A stretch of DNA of 64,000 bases, taken from assembly GCF_016862175.1 (NCBI RefSeq), contig NZ_BOML01000005.1, forward strand, positions 1 through 64,000, given 5' to 3'. The notes beneath the pieces are model-generated. The model made no database searches and was not told where the DNA came from. It saw only the letters and a list, made by a program, of their open reading frames with translations. The stretch comes from Paractinoplanes durhamensis (lineage in GTDB: Bacteria > Actinomycetota > Actinomycetes > Mycobacteriales > Micromonosporaceae). Shown here piece by piece: positions 16,513-29,034 of this stretch (position 1 is its first letter; each line of letters begins with the position of its first letter). The translations under genes and the position numbers were made by a program.

Positions 16513-17976
16513 TCAGAGGGCAGGCGGCGAGAAAGTCCCGACCGCGGACTCGAGCGCCGCCCCCACCCGGTACATCCGGTCGTCGGCCATGGTCGGCGCC
16601 ATGATCTGGAAGCCGACCGGCAGCCCCTCGGACAGCCCGCACGGCACCGAGATCGCCGGCCCGCCGTAGAGGTTGGTCGGGATGGTGAACAGGTCGGCCA
16701 GATACATCTGGTAGGGGTCGGAGGTGCGCGACCCGAACGGGAAGGCCACGAACGGCGTGGTCGGCGAGACCAGCACGTCGACCTGCTCGAACGACTTCTG
16801 GAAGTCCCGCGTGATCAGCGTGCGGACCTTCTGTGCCTGCCCGTAGTAGGCGTCGTAGTAGCCGCTGGACAGCGCGTACGTCCCGAGGATGATGCGCCGC
16901 TTGACCTCCGGCCCGAAGCCGGCGTCGCGGGTGAGCGACATGACCTCCTCGAGCGACCGGTTGCCGTCGTCGCCGACCCGCTGCCCGTAGCGGACACCGT
17001 CGAAGCGCGCGAGGTTGGACGAGCACTCGGACGGCGCGATCAGGTAGTAGGCCGGCAGCGCGTACTCGAAGTTCGGGCACGACACCTCGACGACCTCGGC
17101 ACCGAGCTTGACCAGCGCCTCGAGCGACTCCCGGAAGGCCGCGGTGACGCCCGCCTCGGAGCCGTCCCCGGCGAACTCCTTGACCAGGCCCAGCTTGACC
17201 CCGGTCAGGTCGCCGGAGGCGCCGAGCCGGGCCGCGGCCACCACGTCCGGCACCGGCTGCGGGATGGACGTCGAGTCCCGCGGATCGTGCCCGGCGATCA
17301 CCGAGTGCAGCAGGGCCGCGTCCTCGACGGTGCGCGCGCACGGACCCGGCGTGTCCAGCGACGACGAGAAGGCGATCAGGCCGTAACGCGAGGTGCCGCC
17401 GTAGGTCGGCTTGGCCCCCACGGTGCCGGTGACGGCGCCCGGCTGCCGGATCGACCCACCGGTGTCGGTGCCGATCGCCAGCGGAGCCTCGTAGGCGGCG
17501 AGCGCGGCGGCCGAGCCACCGCCCGATCCGCCCGGGATGCGCCCGAGATCCCACGGATTGTTGGTTGGCCCATAGGCCGAGTATTCGGTCGACGACCCCA
17601 TGGCGAACTCGTCCATGTTGGTCTTGCCGAGCATCACGGTGCCGGCCGCCTGCAGCCGGTCCACGATCGTCGCGTTGTAGGGCGGACGCCATCCCTCAAG
17701 GATCTTGGAGGCGGCGGTGGTGGGCACGCCCTTGGTCGCGATCACGTCCTTGACCGCAACCGGCACGCCGGCCAGCGGCCCGGTGACCTCGCCCTTGTCG
17801 ACACGCGCCGCGGCGGCCAGCGCCCCCTCGGCGTCGACGTGCAGGAACGCATGCACGCGCTCATCGACGGCAGAGATCCGATCGAGGTGAGCCTGAGCCA
17901 CCTCAACCGCCGAAACTTCCTTGCTCTTGATGCGCCCGGCCAGCTCGACCGCCGACATCCTGGTCAGATCGGACAT
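16513..17976 (-). CDS. gatA: aspartyl/glutamyl-tRNA amidotransferase subunit A
   Basis: A 487-residue amidase-signature enzyme that supplies ammonia from glutamine to GatB. The Ser-cisSer-Lys triad is visible: the Lys in [11 protein letters not shown] (about 76), the Gly/Ser-rich [11 protein letters not shown] (about 150) and [13 protein letters not shown] with the nucleophilic Ser (about 174). Gln-binding residues of the GatA type follow. The ATG at 17976 is only two bases from the gatC stop, and the GAGGAGG of the ribosome site lies within the end of gatC, so the two are coupled. Confidence 0.97.
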   Translation of the reverse strand: MSDLTRMSAVELAGRIKSKEVSAVEVAQAHLDRISAVDERVHAFLHVDAEGALAAAARVDKGEVTGPLAGVPVAVKDVIATKGVPTTAASKILEGWRPPYNATIVDRLQAAGTVMLGKTNMDEFAMGSSTEYSAYGPTNNPWDLGRIPGGSGGGSAAALAAYEAPLAIGTDTGGSIRQPGAVTGTVGAKPTYGGTSRYGLIAFSSSLDTPGPCARTVEDAALLHSVIAGHDPRDSTSIPQPVPDVVAAARLGASGDLTGVKLGLVKEFAGDGSEAGVTAAFRESLEALVKLGAEVVEVSCPNFEYALPAYYLIAPSECSSNLARFDGVRYGQRVGDDGNRSLEEVMSLTRDAGFGPEVKRRIILGTYALSSGYYDAYYGQAQKVRTLITRDFQKSFEQVDVLVSPTTPFVAFPFGSRTSDPYQMYLADLFTIPTNLYGGPAISVPCGLSEGLPVGFQIMAPTMADDRMYRVGAALESAVGTFSPPAL

Positions 17977-17978
17977 GC

Positions 17979-18278
17979 TCAGGCCTCCTCGTCCAGGATC
18001 CGCGGCACCCGGAAGCGCCCCTCGAACGCGTCGGGAGCGCCGGACAGCGCCTCCTCCTGCGTGAGCGACGGCACCGGAACGTCATCGCGGTACACGTTGG
18101 TCAGCGGCACCGAGTGCGAGGTGGGCGGAATGTCATCCGCAGCCACCTCGCCGACCCGCGCGACCGACTGCAGGATCACGTCGAGCTGCCCCGCAAACTG
18201 ATCCAGTTCCTGCTCGGTCACGGCGAGCCGCGACAGGCGCGCGAGATGCGCAACCTCTTCGCGGGAGATGGCGGCCAT
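17979..18278 (-). CDS. gatC: aspartyl/glutamyl-tRNA amidotransferase subunit C
   Basis: A 99-residue GatC subunit, the small belt protein that holds GatA to GatB. The family hallmarks are [21 protein letters not shown] at the N-terminus, a middle helix, and the C-terminal [11 protein letters not shown]. Two adjacent ATG codons (18281 and 18278) are possible; the second is chosen because the upstream AGGGG is then four or five bases away. It is the first gene of gatC-gatA. Confidence 0.93.
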   Translation of the reverse strand: MAAISREEVAHLARLSRLAVTEQELDQFAGQLDVILQSVARVGEVAADDIPPTSHSVPLTNVYRDDVPVPSLTQEEALSGAPDAFEGRFRVPRILDEEA

Positions 18279-18458
18279 CATGCCCCTGCTTTCTGGAGTC
18301 CGAAGCTGACCGAGCGAGTCTATTTCGCCCGCCGCCGCACCCTCCCGCCGGGACAGCGACATCACCCCCAGGCACCCCCCAACTTCAAGATCAACACCAG
18401 AATGCCGGACCCCAGCGCCATGCACCGACCGCCACTCCCGCCCGTGGGGCTCGGCGGA

Positions 18459-20510
18459 TCACGGGGTCGGGCTGGGCAAGGCCAACGGGGGCGGGCCGGG
18501 GCGGATGGGGCGATAGCGAGCCAGCCAGTTGGCCAGGTCGGCCGGGGGCATCGGGCGGGCGTGGAACCAACCCTGGGCGGCGTGGCAGCCGGCCGCGGCC
18601 AACAGGCGCCAGGTGCGTTCGTCCTCCACGCCCTCGGCCACCGCTCGCAGGCCCAGGGCCTCGGCCAGGTCGATCACCGAGCGGACGATCGCCGCGTCGC
18701 CGCGGTCGGTTGCCATGCCCAGGACGAACGAGCGGTCGATCTTGACCTCGGCCAGCGGCAGGCGACGCAGGTGCTGCAGGGATGAGTAGCCGGTGCCGAA
18801 GTCGTCCAGGGAGATGGCGATGCCCATCCGGTCCAGGCGGGTGATCGTGTTGAGCACCCGGTGCGGGTCGGCCATCAGGGCGCTCTCGGTGATTTCCAGC
18901 TGGAGCAGGTCGGCGGGGACGTCGTACTTGTTCAGCAGCTCGTCGACCCGGTCGGCGATGCCGCCGGCGTGCAGGTCGCGGGCGCTCACGTTGACCGCCG
19001 CCCGCAGCGGGGTGCCGGCCTCGCGCCAGGTGGCCAGCTGGGCCACCACGTTCTGCAGCACCCGCCCGGTCAGCAGGCGCATCACCGGGGTGGGCTCGGC
19101 CACCCGGATCAGCTCCTCCGGGCCGACCAGGCCGCGCTCGGGATGGTGCCAGCGCAGCAGTGCCTCCACGCCGACCACCTCGCCGGTCGCGATGGCGATC
19201 TGGGGCTGGTAGAAGATCATGATCCCGTCGTCGGGCGAGTCCTCGCGCAGCGCCCGGCGCAGGTCGGCCAGCAGGGCCAGCCGGTCCGGGGAGTGATGGG
19301 CGGCATCCGGGCCGTAGACGGCGACCTGGTCGCCGCGCTGCTTGGCGTCGTACATCGCCACTTCGGCCTCACGCAGCAGGGTGGCGCAGTCGTCGTCGGG
19401 GGCGTTCTGCAGCGCGATGCCGATCGAGGCGGTCACGTCGATCGGCAGCCCGTCCAGCGCGAACGGCCGGTTCAGCGCCTCGGCCAGGTGATAGGCGATC
19501 CGCCGGGCCTCGGGCGCTCCGTCCACCCGGTTGGCGAGGACCGCGAACTCGTCGCCGCCCAGCCGCACCACCAGGTCGTGGGCGGGCACCACGTCGGACA
19601 GCCGTCGCCCCACCTCGACGAGCAGCCGGTCCCCGACCCGATGCCCGAGAGCGTCGTTGACGGCCCGGAACCGATCGAGATCGAGCAGCAGCAGCGCCCG
19701 CTCCCGCCCGCCTTCACCGACCGACGACTGCAACGCCCGCCGGTTGGGCAGCCCGGTCAGCGCATCCACCCGGGCGGCCCGCTCCGACTCCCCCGCCGAG
19801 CGCACCATCCGGTGCACCGCGTGCAGGGCGAGCAGAACCAGCGGCACGAACGCCAGCCCGACCTGCGCGGTGGCCAGCACAACCGGCCCGAGCAGCAGCA
19901 GCGCACCGGTGGCCAGCACTTCGACGCCCTGCTTGCGGGCCTGCCGGCGCCGCCGGTGCGACCCGGCCCGCGCGACGAGGGCCGCCAGCCCGTAGCGGGC
20001 CAGAATCCAGGCCGCGGCCGCGGCCACGGTGAGCAATGCGTCGTCCCAGTCGGGACGCGGCCCGATCCGCAGCGACACGACGGCCGCGACCACCGCCGCC
20101 GCGCCGATCGCCACCGAGTGCTGCACGGCGAGGTGCAGCGTGCGCCGGGCCGGCTGCCGCATCCGAACCCCCGCGACGGTGACGGCGGCCAGCTGCACCG
20201 CCAGCGCCGGGACGATTCCCCAGGCCAGCGCGATGGCAAAGGTGAAGCAGATCGAGGGAAGGATGACCGAGCTGGACCGCCGATCAGCCAGCACATAGGG
20301 CCGCGCGTCGACGACGACGGCCAGCGCGGCCATGAGCCAGAAGGCCCCCGGCAGCGCCGCGAAGGTCCCCGGCGCACAGCCCCAGAGCACCAGATCGACC
20401 ACCACCGTAAGCACCACGGTGACCAGAAGCGCCCGCCGCCGCCCGACGGACGTGGGCCCGCTCTCGGCGCGCCCGCCCGCAACGCGACCGCGACCGCGTG
20501 CGTCGTCCAT
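18459..20510 (-). CDS. membrane GGDEF-EAL protein, likely active c-di-GMP phosphodiesterase
   Basis: 683 residues: an N-terminal membrane region of about six or seven segments (25-250) leads into GGDEF (about 260-415) and EAL (about 425-670). The GGDEF loop is intact (RLGGDEF near 316) but the upstream I-site Arg is Pro (PAHD), so product inhibition is absent. The EAL domain keeps EALLR near 448, the NVSA Asn, the EITE Glu, DDFG, the K in VKIDRSF and the base-bearing AEGVE near 624, so hydrolysis of c-di-GMP is expected. The ATG at 20510 is preceded by GGAGG. There is no PAS domain. It complements the cyclase-leaning protein at 7242-9923. Confidence 0.9.
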   Translation of the reverse strand: MDDARGRGRVAGGRAESGPTSVGRRRALLVTVVLTVVVDLVLWGCAPGTFAALPGAFWLMAALAVVVDARPYVLADRRSSSVILPSICFTFAIALAWGIVPALAVQLAAVTVAGVRMRQPARRTLHLAVQHSVAIGAAAVVAAVVSLRIGPRPDWDDALLTVAAAAAWILARYGLAALVARAGSHRRRRQARKQGVEVLATGALLLLGPVVLATAQVGLAFVPLVLLALHAVHRMVRSAGESERAARVDALTGLPNRRALQSSVGEGGRERALLLLDLDRFRAVNDALGHRVGDRLLVEVGRRLSDVVPAHDLVVRLGGDEFAVLANRVDGAPEARRIAYHLAEALNRPFALDGLPIDVTASIGIALQNAPDDDCATLLREAEVAMYDAKQRGDQVAVYGPDAAHHSPDRLALLADLRRALREDSPDDGIMIFYQPQIAIATGEVVGVEALLRWHHPERGLVGPEELIRVAEPTPVMRLLTGRVLQNVVAQLATWREAGTPLRAAVNVSARDLHAGGIADRVDELLNKYDVPADLLQLEITESALMADPHRVLNTITRLDRMGIAISLDDFGTGYSSLQHLRRLPLAEVKIDRSFVLGMATDRGDAAIVRSVIDLAEALGLRAVAEGVEDERTWRLLAAAGCHAAQGWFHARPMPPADLANWLARYRPIRPGPPPLALPSPTP

Positions 20511-20520
20511 GCGACCTCCA

Positions 20521-21038
20521 CATTGGCGGGATCAACCGATGGTTTTCACCCTAGATCCGCTTTGACCGCTGACCGCGAAACGGCTAGGGCGTTATCAAAT
20601 CGGCATAAGACTCCAAACGCTCATTCTCCAAAAATTACCTCTCCCGAGTGACCCAAAATTCCCCACAATTCCGCCCACAATCCCGGCCGCGCTGGCGCAC
20701 AAAAGCCGAAACGACCCCCGATCGCCGCCGAAATCCCCACCAATCCAGAAAGCGGAAATCCGGCAGCAGCCCTCCGCCCAACCGCGCGGAATATCAAGCA
20801 CGGAAGAGCCACACAAGGCCCCCCGAAGAGTCACCGCGGAAAGCAGCCAAAAGTCCACGCGGGGATCCGGTGCGAAAGAGCTGGGTGCCCGCGCGAAACC
20901 GAACCAGCCAGAAGTCCCGCGCGGAGAATCCGGCGCCAAAGAGCGGGCACCCCGGATCGAAGGCCGGGCGCCAGTGGTCATGCCGGCGGCCGAAGCGGCG
21001 AGCCGGCGGACCAGCCGCCTCGGCCTTGGCGGTGGGCG
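20521..21038. other. 518-bp spacer without a confident gene
   Basis: Between the second GGDEF-EAL gene and the ligA stop. The plus strand is strikingly rich in A and C and poor in G and T over about 20620-20860, unlike the flanking genes. Four C-runs at 20652-20684 would form a loose G-quadruplex motif on the minus strand. Two diverged ~48-bp direct repeats (about 20844-20891 and 20904-20952) are also present. Open frames here have atypical composition and no recognisable domain. Confidence 0.6.
20844..20952. repeat. two diverged ~48-bp direct repeats, 60 bp apart
   Basis: The copies begin cagccaaaagtcc (20844) and cagccagaagtcc (20904) and stay alignable through atccggtgcgaaagagc and atccggcgccaaagagc. 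I judge them about 80 percent alike by eye. A weaker third relative may lie near 20780. Confidence 0.6.
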
Positions 21039-23506
<2,468 letters not shown>

Positions 23507-23546
23507 AACGGTAGTCGCCACCTACGACATTTTCAGGGGTGCAGCG

Positions 23547-24542
23547 TCACACCTCGGCGAGCCGCCGACCGGCTTCCCGGCACGCCGTCAGCGCGGCCCG
23601 AACGTACGCCGGGGAGGCTCCCGCCAGACCGCACGCCGGCGTGACCACGACCTGTTCGCCCAGGCGGGACGCCGGGAACCCCAGCCGGGACCACAGCTTG
23701 CGCACCCGCTCGGCCACCCGCTTCCCGTCCGGCGCCGGCCCGGCGGTGGCCGCCGCGCCGACGAAGAGGCCGACCCCGGCCTCGATCGCCTCACCGAGCG
23801 GATCAAGATCTTTGACAAGCGAGAGGTCGATCGCGACGGCGGCGGCGCCGGCATCCCGAAAGACCTGCAGGGGTACGTCCGGAGCACAGCAGTGCGCCAC
23901 CACGGGTACGCCCACGCGCTCGACGATCGTCCGCAGCACGGTGGCCGCCCCGGGCCCGTCGACCGCCCGGTAGGAGCCCAGCCCGCTCTCGGTCGGCACC
24001 CGCCCGGCCAGCACGGTCGGCAGCGACGGCTCGTCGAGCTGCAACAGCACGGTCGCCCGCGGCAGCCGCTTACGCACGTCCTCGACGTGCCGGCGCAGCC
24101 CCTCGGCCAGCGAGTCGGTGAGGTCGCGCACCGCCCCGGGATCACGCAGCAGCCGCCCGCCGATCAGCAGGTCGATGCTCGCCGCCAGGGTCCACGGCCC
24201 GGCCGCCTGCACCTTGAACGTGCCGGCGAACTCGCTGCCCTGCTCGGTCATCTGGTCGAGGTCGCGTTCGAGCAGGTCGGCGGTGCGCCGCGCATCCTGC
24301 CCCGGCCGGGGCGCCATCTGCCAGCGCCCGGCGTAGAGCTGCACCGGCAGCTCCACCAGGAACCCGGCGCCACGGCCGATCATGTCGGCGCCCGGCCCGC
24401 GGTCCGGCAACTCGGGAAGGTGCGGCAGGTCGGGCAGCTCGCCGAAGATCAAGCGCTGGGCCTCGACGATGTCGGTGCCGGGCAGCGACCCGATCCCGGT
24501 GGCCGCGCCGGTCGGCCACGGGAAGTCAGGCACGTGCAGCAC
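23547..24542 (-). CDS. core-MetE-type (B12-independent) methionine synthase-like protein
   Basis: 331 residues corresponding to the C-terminal catalytic barrel of MetE alone. GIGSLPGTD near the start, [10 protein letters not shown], the zinc-site HCC in VVAHCCAPD (about 213) and the late CGLAG cysteine (about 305) are the family zinc ligands. Stand-alone core MetE proteins transfer methyl groups to homocysteine from donors that are often unknown. It starts at a GTG inside the 3' end of mnmA, overlapping it by 17 bp, so co-transcription is certain. No N-terminal MetE half is present nearby. Confidence 0.82.
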   Translation of the reverse strand: MLHVPDFPWPTGAATGIGSLPGTDIVEAQRLIFGELPDLPHLPELPDRGPGADMIGRGAGFLVELPVQLYAGRWQMAPRPGQDARRTADLLERDLDQMTEQGSEFAGTFKVQAAGPWTLAASIDLLIGGRLLRDPGAVRDLTDSLAEGLRRHVEDVRKRLPRATVLLQLDEPSLPTVLAGRVPTESGLGSYRAVDGPGAATVLRTIVERVGVPVVAHCCAPDVPLQVFRDAGAAAVAIDLSLVKDLDPLGEAIEAGVGLFVGAAATAGPAPDGKRVAERVRKLWSRLGFPASRLGEQVVVTPACGLAGASPAYVRAALTACREAGRRLAEV

Positions 24543-25638
24543 CGCCGGAGGTTTGCAGGTCGGCCGACGCGACGCCGGCCGTGATGGTCGCCGAGCCGAG
24601 CACGATGTCGCCGGCCGGGTCGCGCCGGTAGGCCACGATCGCCTGGCCGGCCGCCACCCCCCGGGCCGTCTCGTGCAGCCGGGCGGTCAGTGCGTCGTCG
24701 GCCACCGTCACCGAGGCCGGGACGACCTCGCCGTGCGCGCGCAGCTGCACCTCGCACTCGACCGGCGTGGCCGAGTCGTGCCAGATCACCCGGCTCGCGG
24801 TGACCGTGTCGACGGAGAGCTCCTCGCGGGCGCCGACGGTGACCGTGTTGGTCTTCGGCGTGATCGACAGGACGTAGCGGGGGCGGCCGTCGGGCGCTGG
24901 CACCCGCAGGTCGAGACCCTTGCGCTGGCCGATCGTGTACGCGTACGCGCCGTTGTGGGTGCCGAGCTTCTCGCCCGTACGCGAATCGACGATGTCACCC
25001 GGCGCCGAGCCCAGCTTGCGCTCCAAAAAGCCCTTGGTGTCGCCATCGGCGATAAAACAGATGTCGTGCGAATCGGGCTTGTCGGCCACGGCGAGCCCGC
25101 GCGCGGCGGCTTCCTCCCGGACCTGGGCCTTGGTCGAGTCGCCCAGCGGGAAGACCGCCCGGTCGAGCTGGGCCCGGGTGAGCACGGCGAGCACGTAGGA
25201 CTGGTCCTTCGGCAGGTCGACGCTGCGGCGCAGCAGGCCGTCGGCGCCGAGCCGGGCGTGGTGGCCGGTGACGACCGCGTCGAAGCCGAGCGCGACCGCC
25301 CGATCCAGCACCGCGGCGAACTTGATCTTCTCGTTGCAGCGCAGGCAGGGGTTGGGGGTGCGGCCGGCCGCATACTCCGCGACGAAGTCGTCCACCACGT
25401 TCTCGTGGAACTGGTCGGCCATGTCCCAGACGTAGAAGGGGATGCCGATCACGTCGGCGGCGCGACGGGCGTCCCGGGAGTCTTCCAGCGTGCAGCAACC
25501 CCGCGCGCCCGTCCGATAGGTCTGGGGGTTACGCGCCAGCGCAAGGTGCACCCCGGTGACGTCGTGGCCGGCGTCGTGGGCGCGCGCGGCGGCAACGGCG
25601 GAATCGACACCGCCGGACATGGCCGCAAGAACTCGCAT
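24526..25638 (-). CDS. mnmA: tRNA-specific 2-thiouridylase
   Basis: A 370-residue MnmA that thiolates U34 of Lys, Glu and Gln tRNAs. The PP-loop SGGVDS is at residues 8-13, the catalytic Cys is in NPCLRCN (about 102), and the second active Cys in DICFIADGD (about 196), followed by the beta-barrel with GQRKGLDL. It lies 12 bp after a cysteine desulfurase gene that would provide its sulfur, a functional pairing typical of bacteria. Confidence 0.96.
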   Translation of the reverse strand: MRVLAAMSGGVDSAVAAARAHDAGHDVTGVHLALARNPQTYRTGARGCCTLEDSRDARRAADVIGIPFYVWDMADQFHENVVDDFVAEYAAGRTPNPCLRCNEKIKFAAVLDRAVALGFDAVVTGHHARLGADGLLRRSVDLPKDQSYVLAVLTRAQLDRAVFPLGDSTKAQVREEAAARGLAVADKPDSHDICFIADGDTKGFLERKLGSAPGDIVDSRTGEKLGTHNGAYAYTIGQRKGLDLRVPAPDGRPRYVLSITPKTNTVTVGAREELSVDTVTASRVIWHDSATPVECEVQLRAHGEVVPASVTVADDALTARLHETARGVAAGQAIVAYRRDPAGDIVLGSATITAGVASADLQTSGGAARA

Positions 25639-25650
25639 GCCGCAAGACTA

Positions 25651-26826
25651 CTAGCGAGGTGTCTTCCACGCGGTGGCGCGGCGGGCCCGCTCGACGGCGC
25701 CGGGCAGCGCGGCCAGGAGCGCGTCCACATCCTCGACCGTGCTGGTGTGGCCGAGGGTGAAGCGGAGCGAGGAACGCGCCCGGTCGTCGTCGGCGCCCAT
25801 CGCGATCAGCACGTGGCTCGGCTGGGCCACGCCCGCCGAGCAGGCCGAGCCGGTGGAGCAGGAGATGCCCTGGGCGTCGAGGAGCAGCAGCAGCGCGTCG
25901 CCCTCGCAGCCGGGGAAGCTGAAGTGGGCGTTTCCCGGCAGCCGGTCGGCCGGGTCGCCGTTGAGGATCGCGTCGGGAACGACCGCCCGGACCCGGTTGA
26001 CCAGCTCGTCGCGCAGGGCGCCGACCCTGGTCGCGGACTCCTGCTGAGACTTGACCGCGCTCTCCACGGCGACCGCGAAGGCCGCGACGCCGGCCGTGTC
26101 GAGCGTGCCGGAGCGGACGTCGCGCTCCTGGCCGCCGCCGTGCAGCAGCGGGGTGCAGGCGACGTCCCGGCCCAGGAGCAGGGCGCCGACGCCGACCGGG
26201 CCGCCCAGCTTGTGGCCGGTCACGGTGAGCGCGGCGGCGCCGCTGGCGGCGAAGTCGACCGGGATCTGGCCGACCGCCTGGACGGCGTCGGTGTGGAACG
26301 GGATGCCGGCCTCGGCGGCCAGCCGGGCCAGCTCGGCGATGGGCTGGACGGTGCCGATCTCGTTGTTCGCCCACTGGACGCTGATCACGGCGATCTCGTC
26401 CTTGTAGCGATCGATCAGCTCGGCCAGCTCGGCCGGGTCGACCCGGCCGTGGTCGTCGACCGGCAGCAGGCTCACCGCGGCGCCCTCGTGGGTGTTGAGC
26501 CAGTCGACGGCGTCCAGCACGGCGTGGTGCTCCACCGCCGAGGCGATCACCCGGGTGCGGTTGAGCGACGTCGCCCGCTGCGACCAGAAGATGCCCTTGG
26601 TCGCCAGATTGTCGCTTTCGGTGCCGCCGCTGGTGAAGACCACCTCGGAGGGGCGGGCGGCGAGGGCGGCGGCGATGCGCTCGCGCGACTCCTCGACCAG
26701 CCGGCGGGCGCACCGGCCGGCGGCGTGCAGCGAAGACGGGTTACCGACCGAGCGGGAGGCGGAGACGTAAGCCTCCAGCGCTTCCTCGAGCATCGGGGTG
26801 GTCGCCGCGTGATCCAGATAAGCCAT
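25651..26826 (-). CDS. cysteine desulfurase (NifS/IscS family)
   Basis: A 391-residue PLP enzyme that takes sulfur from cysteine as a persulfide. DHAATTP at the N-terminus, the PLP Lys in [10 protein letters not shown] (about 202) and the persulfide Cys in [11 protein letters not shown] (about 322) are present. The short, ordered Cys loop is of the NifS/IscS type, not SufS. It begins the run with mnmA, core-MetE and ligA, so the most direct job is feeding sulfur to MnmA; a role in iron-sulfur clusters cannot be excluded. Confidence 0.95.
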   Translation of the reverse strand: MAYLDHAATTPMLEEALEAYVSASRSVGNPSSLHAAGRCARRLVEESRERIAAALAARPSEVVFTSGGTESDNLATKGIFWSQRATSLNRTRVIASAVEHHAVLDAVDWLNTHEGAAVSLLPVDDHGRVDPAELAELIDRYKDEIAVISVQWANNEIGTVQPIAELARLAAEAGIPFHTDAVQAVGQIPVDFAASGAAALTVTGHKLGGPVGVGALLLGRDVACTPLLHGGGQERDVRSGTLDTAGVAAFAVAVESAVKSQQESATRVGALRDELVNRVRAVVPDAILNGDPADRLPGNAHFSFPGCEGDALLLLLDAQGISCSTGSACSAGVAQPSHVLIAMGADDDRARSSLRFTLGHTSTVEDVDALLAALPGAVERARRATAWKTPR

Positions 26827-26884
26827 CAGTCGCCAAGCTTATGCCTTGAAACGAACAAGGCCCTTCTGCGTACGAGTGGTCTTC

Positions 26885-26924
26885 GCGACCCGCGGCCGCC
26901 AGGTGACCGGCGGCCGTGGGTCGC
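26885..26924 (-). terminator. terminator after etfA
   Basis: A 16-bp stem (26885-26900 with 26909-26924) with a single mismatch closes an 8-nt loop, six bases downstream of the etfA stop. It lacks a U tract, as is usual for actinobacteria. It separates etfBA from the cysteine desulfurase operon. Confidence 0.85.
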
Positions 26925-26929
26925 ATCGA

Positions 26930-27889
26930 CTACTTGCGCTTGCGAACCTCGTCCGCGGCCTGGGGTACGACCTTGAACAGGTCGCCCACCACGCCGTAGT
27001 CGGCCAGCTCGAAGATCGGGGCCTCGGGGTCCTTGTTGACCGCCACGATCGTCTTCGAGGTCTGCATGCCGGCCCGGTGCTGGATCGCGCCGGAGATGCC
27101 GAGCGCGACGTACAGCTGCGGGGACACCGTCTTGCCGGTCTGCCCCACCTGGAACTGGTGCGGGTAGAAGCCGGAGTCGACCGCTGCCCGGGAGGCACCG
27201 ACCGCGCCGCCGAGCAGGTCGGCGAACTCCTCGACCAGCTTGAAGTTGTCGGCGCTGGCCACACCGCGGCCGCCGGAGACGACGATCGACGCCTCGGTCA
27301 GCTCGGGGCGGGAGCCCTTCTTCTCGGCCACCCGCTCGACCACCTTGGTGAGCTTGTCGGTGTCGGAGACCGCCACCGTCAGCTGCTCGACCGTGCCGGC
27401 CGCCGGAGCGGCCACCGGGGTGGTGGAGTTGGGGCGGATGGTGACGATCGGCAGGCCCTTGGTGACCTTGGACTTGACCACCGCGGAACCGGCGAAGATC
27501 CCCTGGGTGGCGGTGCCGTCCGCATCGAGGGCCACCGCGTCGGTCAGCAGGCCGTTGTCCAGCTTGACCGCCAGCCGGCCGGCGATCTCCTTGCCCTCCT
27601 GGGTCGAGGCCAGCAGGACGGCGGCCGGCTGGACCGACTTGACCAGTTCGGCGACGACGGTGGCCTTCGGGGCCACCAGGTAGCCGTCGACCTCGTCGCC
27701 CTCACCGGCGTAGATCTTCTCCGCGCCGTACTCGGCCAGCTTCTCCGCGAAGGCGGCAGCGGCGCCCGCACCGCCGAGCACGACCGCGCTGGGCGTACCC
27801 AGAGCGCGCGCGATGGTCAGCATCTCGAGCGTGACCTTCTTGACCCCGGCCGATGCGGAGGCCTCTACGACAACCAGAACTTCTGCCAT
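26930..27889 (-). CDS. etfA: electron transfer flavoprotein subunit alpha
   Basis: 319 residues. The C-terminal FAD-binding domain shows [35 protein letters not shown] and the closing [19 protein letters not shown], all diagnostic. With EtfB it accepts electrons from acyl-CoA and related dehydrogenases and passes them to the quinone pool. The ATG is 13 bp after etfB with GGGAGG upstream. A strong hairpin ends the unit. Confidence 0.97.
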   Translation of the reverse strand: MAEVLVVVEASASAGVKKVTLEMLTIARALGTPSAVVLGGAGAAAAFAEKLAEYGAEKIYAGEGDEVDGYLVAPKATVVAELVKSVQPAAVLLASTQEGKEIAGRLAVKLDNGLLTDAVALDADGTATQGIFAGSAVVKSKVTKGLPIVTIRPNSTTPVAAPAAGTVEQLTVAVSDTDKLTKVVERVAEKKGSRPELTEASIVVSGGRGVASADNFKLVEEFADLLGGAVGASRAAVDSGFYPHQFQVGQTGKTVSPQLYVALGISGAIQHRAGMQTSKTIVAVNKDPEAPIFELADYGVVGDLFKVVPQAADEVRKRK

Positions 27890-27902
27890 GACAGCCTCCC
27901 TC

Positions 27903-28682
27903 TCAGACGAACTTCTCGGTGGCGAGGTACGCGACGAGCTGTGCGCCGCCGTCGCCCTCGTCGGTGACCTTGGTGCCGGCGGAGCGCGGCGGACGCTGCG
28001 CGAAGTCCACCACCGTGCTGGTCGCGCCGGCCGTGCCCACCTCGTCCGCGGCGATCCCGAGGTCGGCCAGGGACAGGGTCTGCACCGGCTTCTTCTTGGC
28101 CGCCATGATGCCCTTGAAGGACGGGTAGCGCGGCTCGTTGATGGTGTCCCAGACGCTGACGACGGCCGGGGTGGCCGCGGTGACGACCTCGTAGCCCTCG
28201 TCGGTCTGCCGCTCGGCGGTCAGCTGGGAGCCGTCGACGGTGAGCTTGCGGGCGCCGGTCAGCGCCGCGATGCCGAGCCGCTCGGCCAGCATGTGCGGCA
28301 GGACCTGCACGCGACCGTCGGTGCTCTCGGCACCGGCGATGATCAGGTCGGCGTTCAGGGTGCCGAGGGCGGCGGCGAGAACCTTGCTGGTGGCCACGGC
28401 GCAGGAGCCGTGCAGAGCGTCGTCGGTCACGTGGACCGCCTTGTCGGGGCCCATGGAGAGCGCCTTGCGGATGGACTCGGTGGCACCGGCGGGGCCCATG
28501 GTCAGCACCGTGACCTCACCGCCGTGCGCCTCTTTGATCTTCAACGCCTCTTCGATGGCGTACTCGTCCATCTCGTTGATGACGTTGCTCGCCGAGGCCC
28601 GCTCGACGGTGTTGTCGCTCGCGCTCAGGGTGCGCTCGGCACCGGAGTCTGGTACCTGCTTCACCAAAACGACAATGTTCAT
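27903..28682 (-). CDS. etfB: electron transfer flavoprotein subunit beta
   Basis: 259 residues with the N-terminal NIVVLVKQVPDS, the AMP-binding segment (VTDDALHGSCAVATSKVLA, then NADLIIAGAESTDG) and the ETF-beta signature ERLGIAALTG. It is the first gene of etfBA. The nearest good ribosome site (GGAGGG) is 13 bases from the ATG, somewhat far, so a little uncertainty over the exact start remains. Confidence 0.97.
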   Translation of the reverse strand: MNIVVLVKQVPDSGAERTLSASDNTVERASASNVINEMDEYAIEEALKIKEAHGGEVTVLTMGPAGATESIRKALSMGPDKAVHVTDDALHGSCAVATSKVLAAALGTLNADLIIAGAESTDGRVQVLPHMLAERLGIAALTGARKLTVDGSQLTAERQTDEGYEVVTAATPAVVSVWDTINEPRYPSFKGIMAAKKKPVQTLSLADLGIAADEVGTAGATSTVVDFAQRPPRSAGTKVTDEGDGGAQLVAYLATEKFV

Positions 28683-28779
28683 CGCGCTTCTACGACCCTC
28701 CTGTTATGAACGCACCGTTGCGGTCGGACGCCTCCTGGAAGGTTACCCGCCAGTAGCTTATGGGTGATAGCCACCCAGA

Positions 28780-28817
28780 GTGACACACCTCACCATGATG
28801 AGCTGAGGAGGTGTCAC
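28780..28817 (+). promoter_or_regulatory. hairpin overlapping the ribosome site of the small ORF
   Basis: GTGACACACCTCA (28780-28792) can pair with TGAGGAGGTGTCAC (28804-28817), with one bulged base and an 11-nt loop. The second arm contains AGGAGG (28806-28811), the likely ribosome site of the ORF starting at 28821. It could be a translational switch or, as DNA, a regulator site between etfB and the divergent genes. Confidence 0.55.
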
Positions 28818-28820
28818 GAT

Positions 28821-29027
28821 ATGTCCGGCCAAATCGCACCACTGCTGGACGGGTTTCGCCCGCCCGTCCCCCACTCTGTACCACGACCACTCAGCGCCGC
28901 GACGGAGTCCCATGGTCGAAGCGGCCCGGACTCGCCGTGGTGCCGCTGCGGACGGCCCCGCGAGTCGTGCGTCAGTGACGAAGTCCGCAGCCTGTGGATG
29001 CACCTTCTTGACCCAAGAGGTCGATAA
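28821..29027 (+). CDS. small Cys-containing protein, unknown function
   Basis: A 68-residue open frame from ATG 28821 to TAA 29025-29027, with a strong AGGAGG nine bases upstream. The protein begins MSGQIAPLLDGFRPP, has a Pro-rich middle and a WCRCGRPRESC cluster of three cysteines, and ends WMHLLDPRGR. It ends seven bases before the DUF202 start, so an operon is likely. I do not recognise a family. Evidence is the ribosome site, position and absence of a competing gene. The third-position GC is mixed, so it may be only a leader peptide or chance ORF. Confidence 0.5.
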   Translation: MSGQIAPLLDGFRPPVPHSVPRPLSAATESHGRSGPDSPWCRCGRPRESCVSDEVRSLWMHLLDPRGR

Positions 29028-29034
29028 TCGAGCA
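29023..29034 (+). promoter_or_regulatory. -10-like element before DUF202 gene
   Basis: GATAAT (29023-29028) lies six bases before the GTG at 29035, giving a possible internal leaderless start. It overlaps the stop codon of the small ORF. No matching -35 at the usual distance. Confidence 0.4.

Noticed and set aside
24382..26976. An 864-codon frame antisense to the core-MetE, mnmA and cysteine desulfurase genes.
   Set aside because: It spans three well-supported genes in reverse and shows no family motif.
28912..29034. Longer N-terminus for the first DUF202 protein.
   Set aside because: It adds 41 residues not typical of the family and runs through the small Cys ORF; the GTG at 29035 fits the family length.
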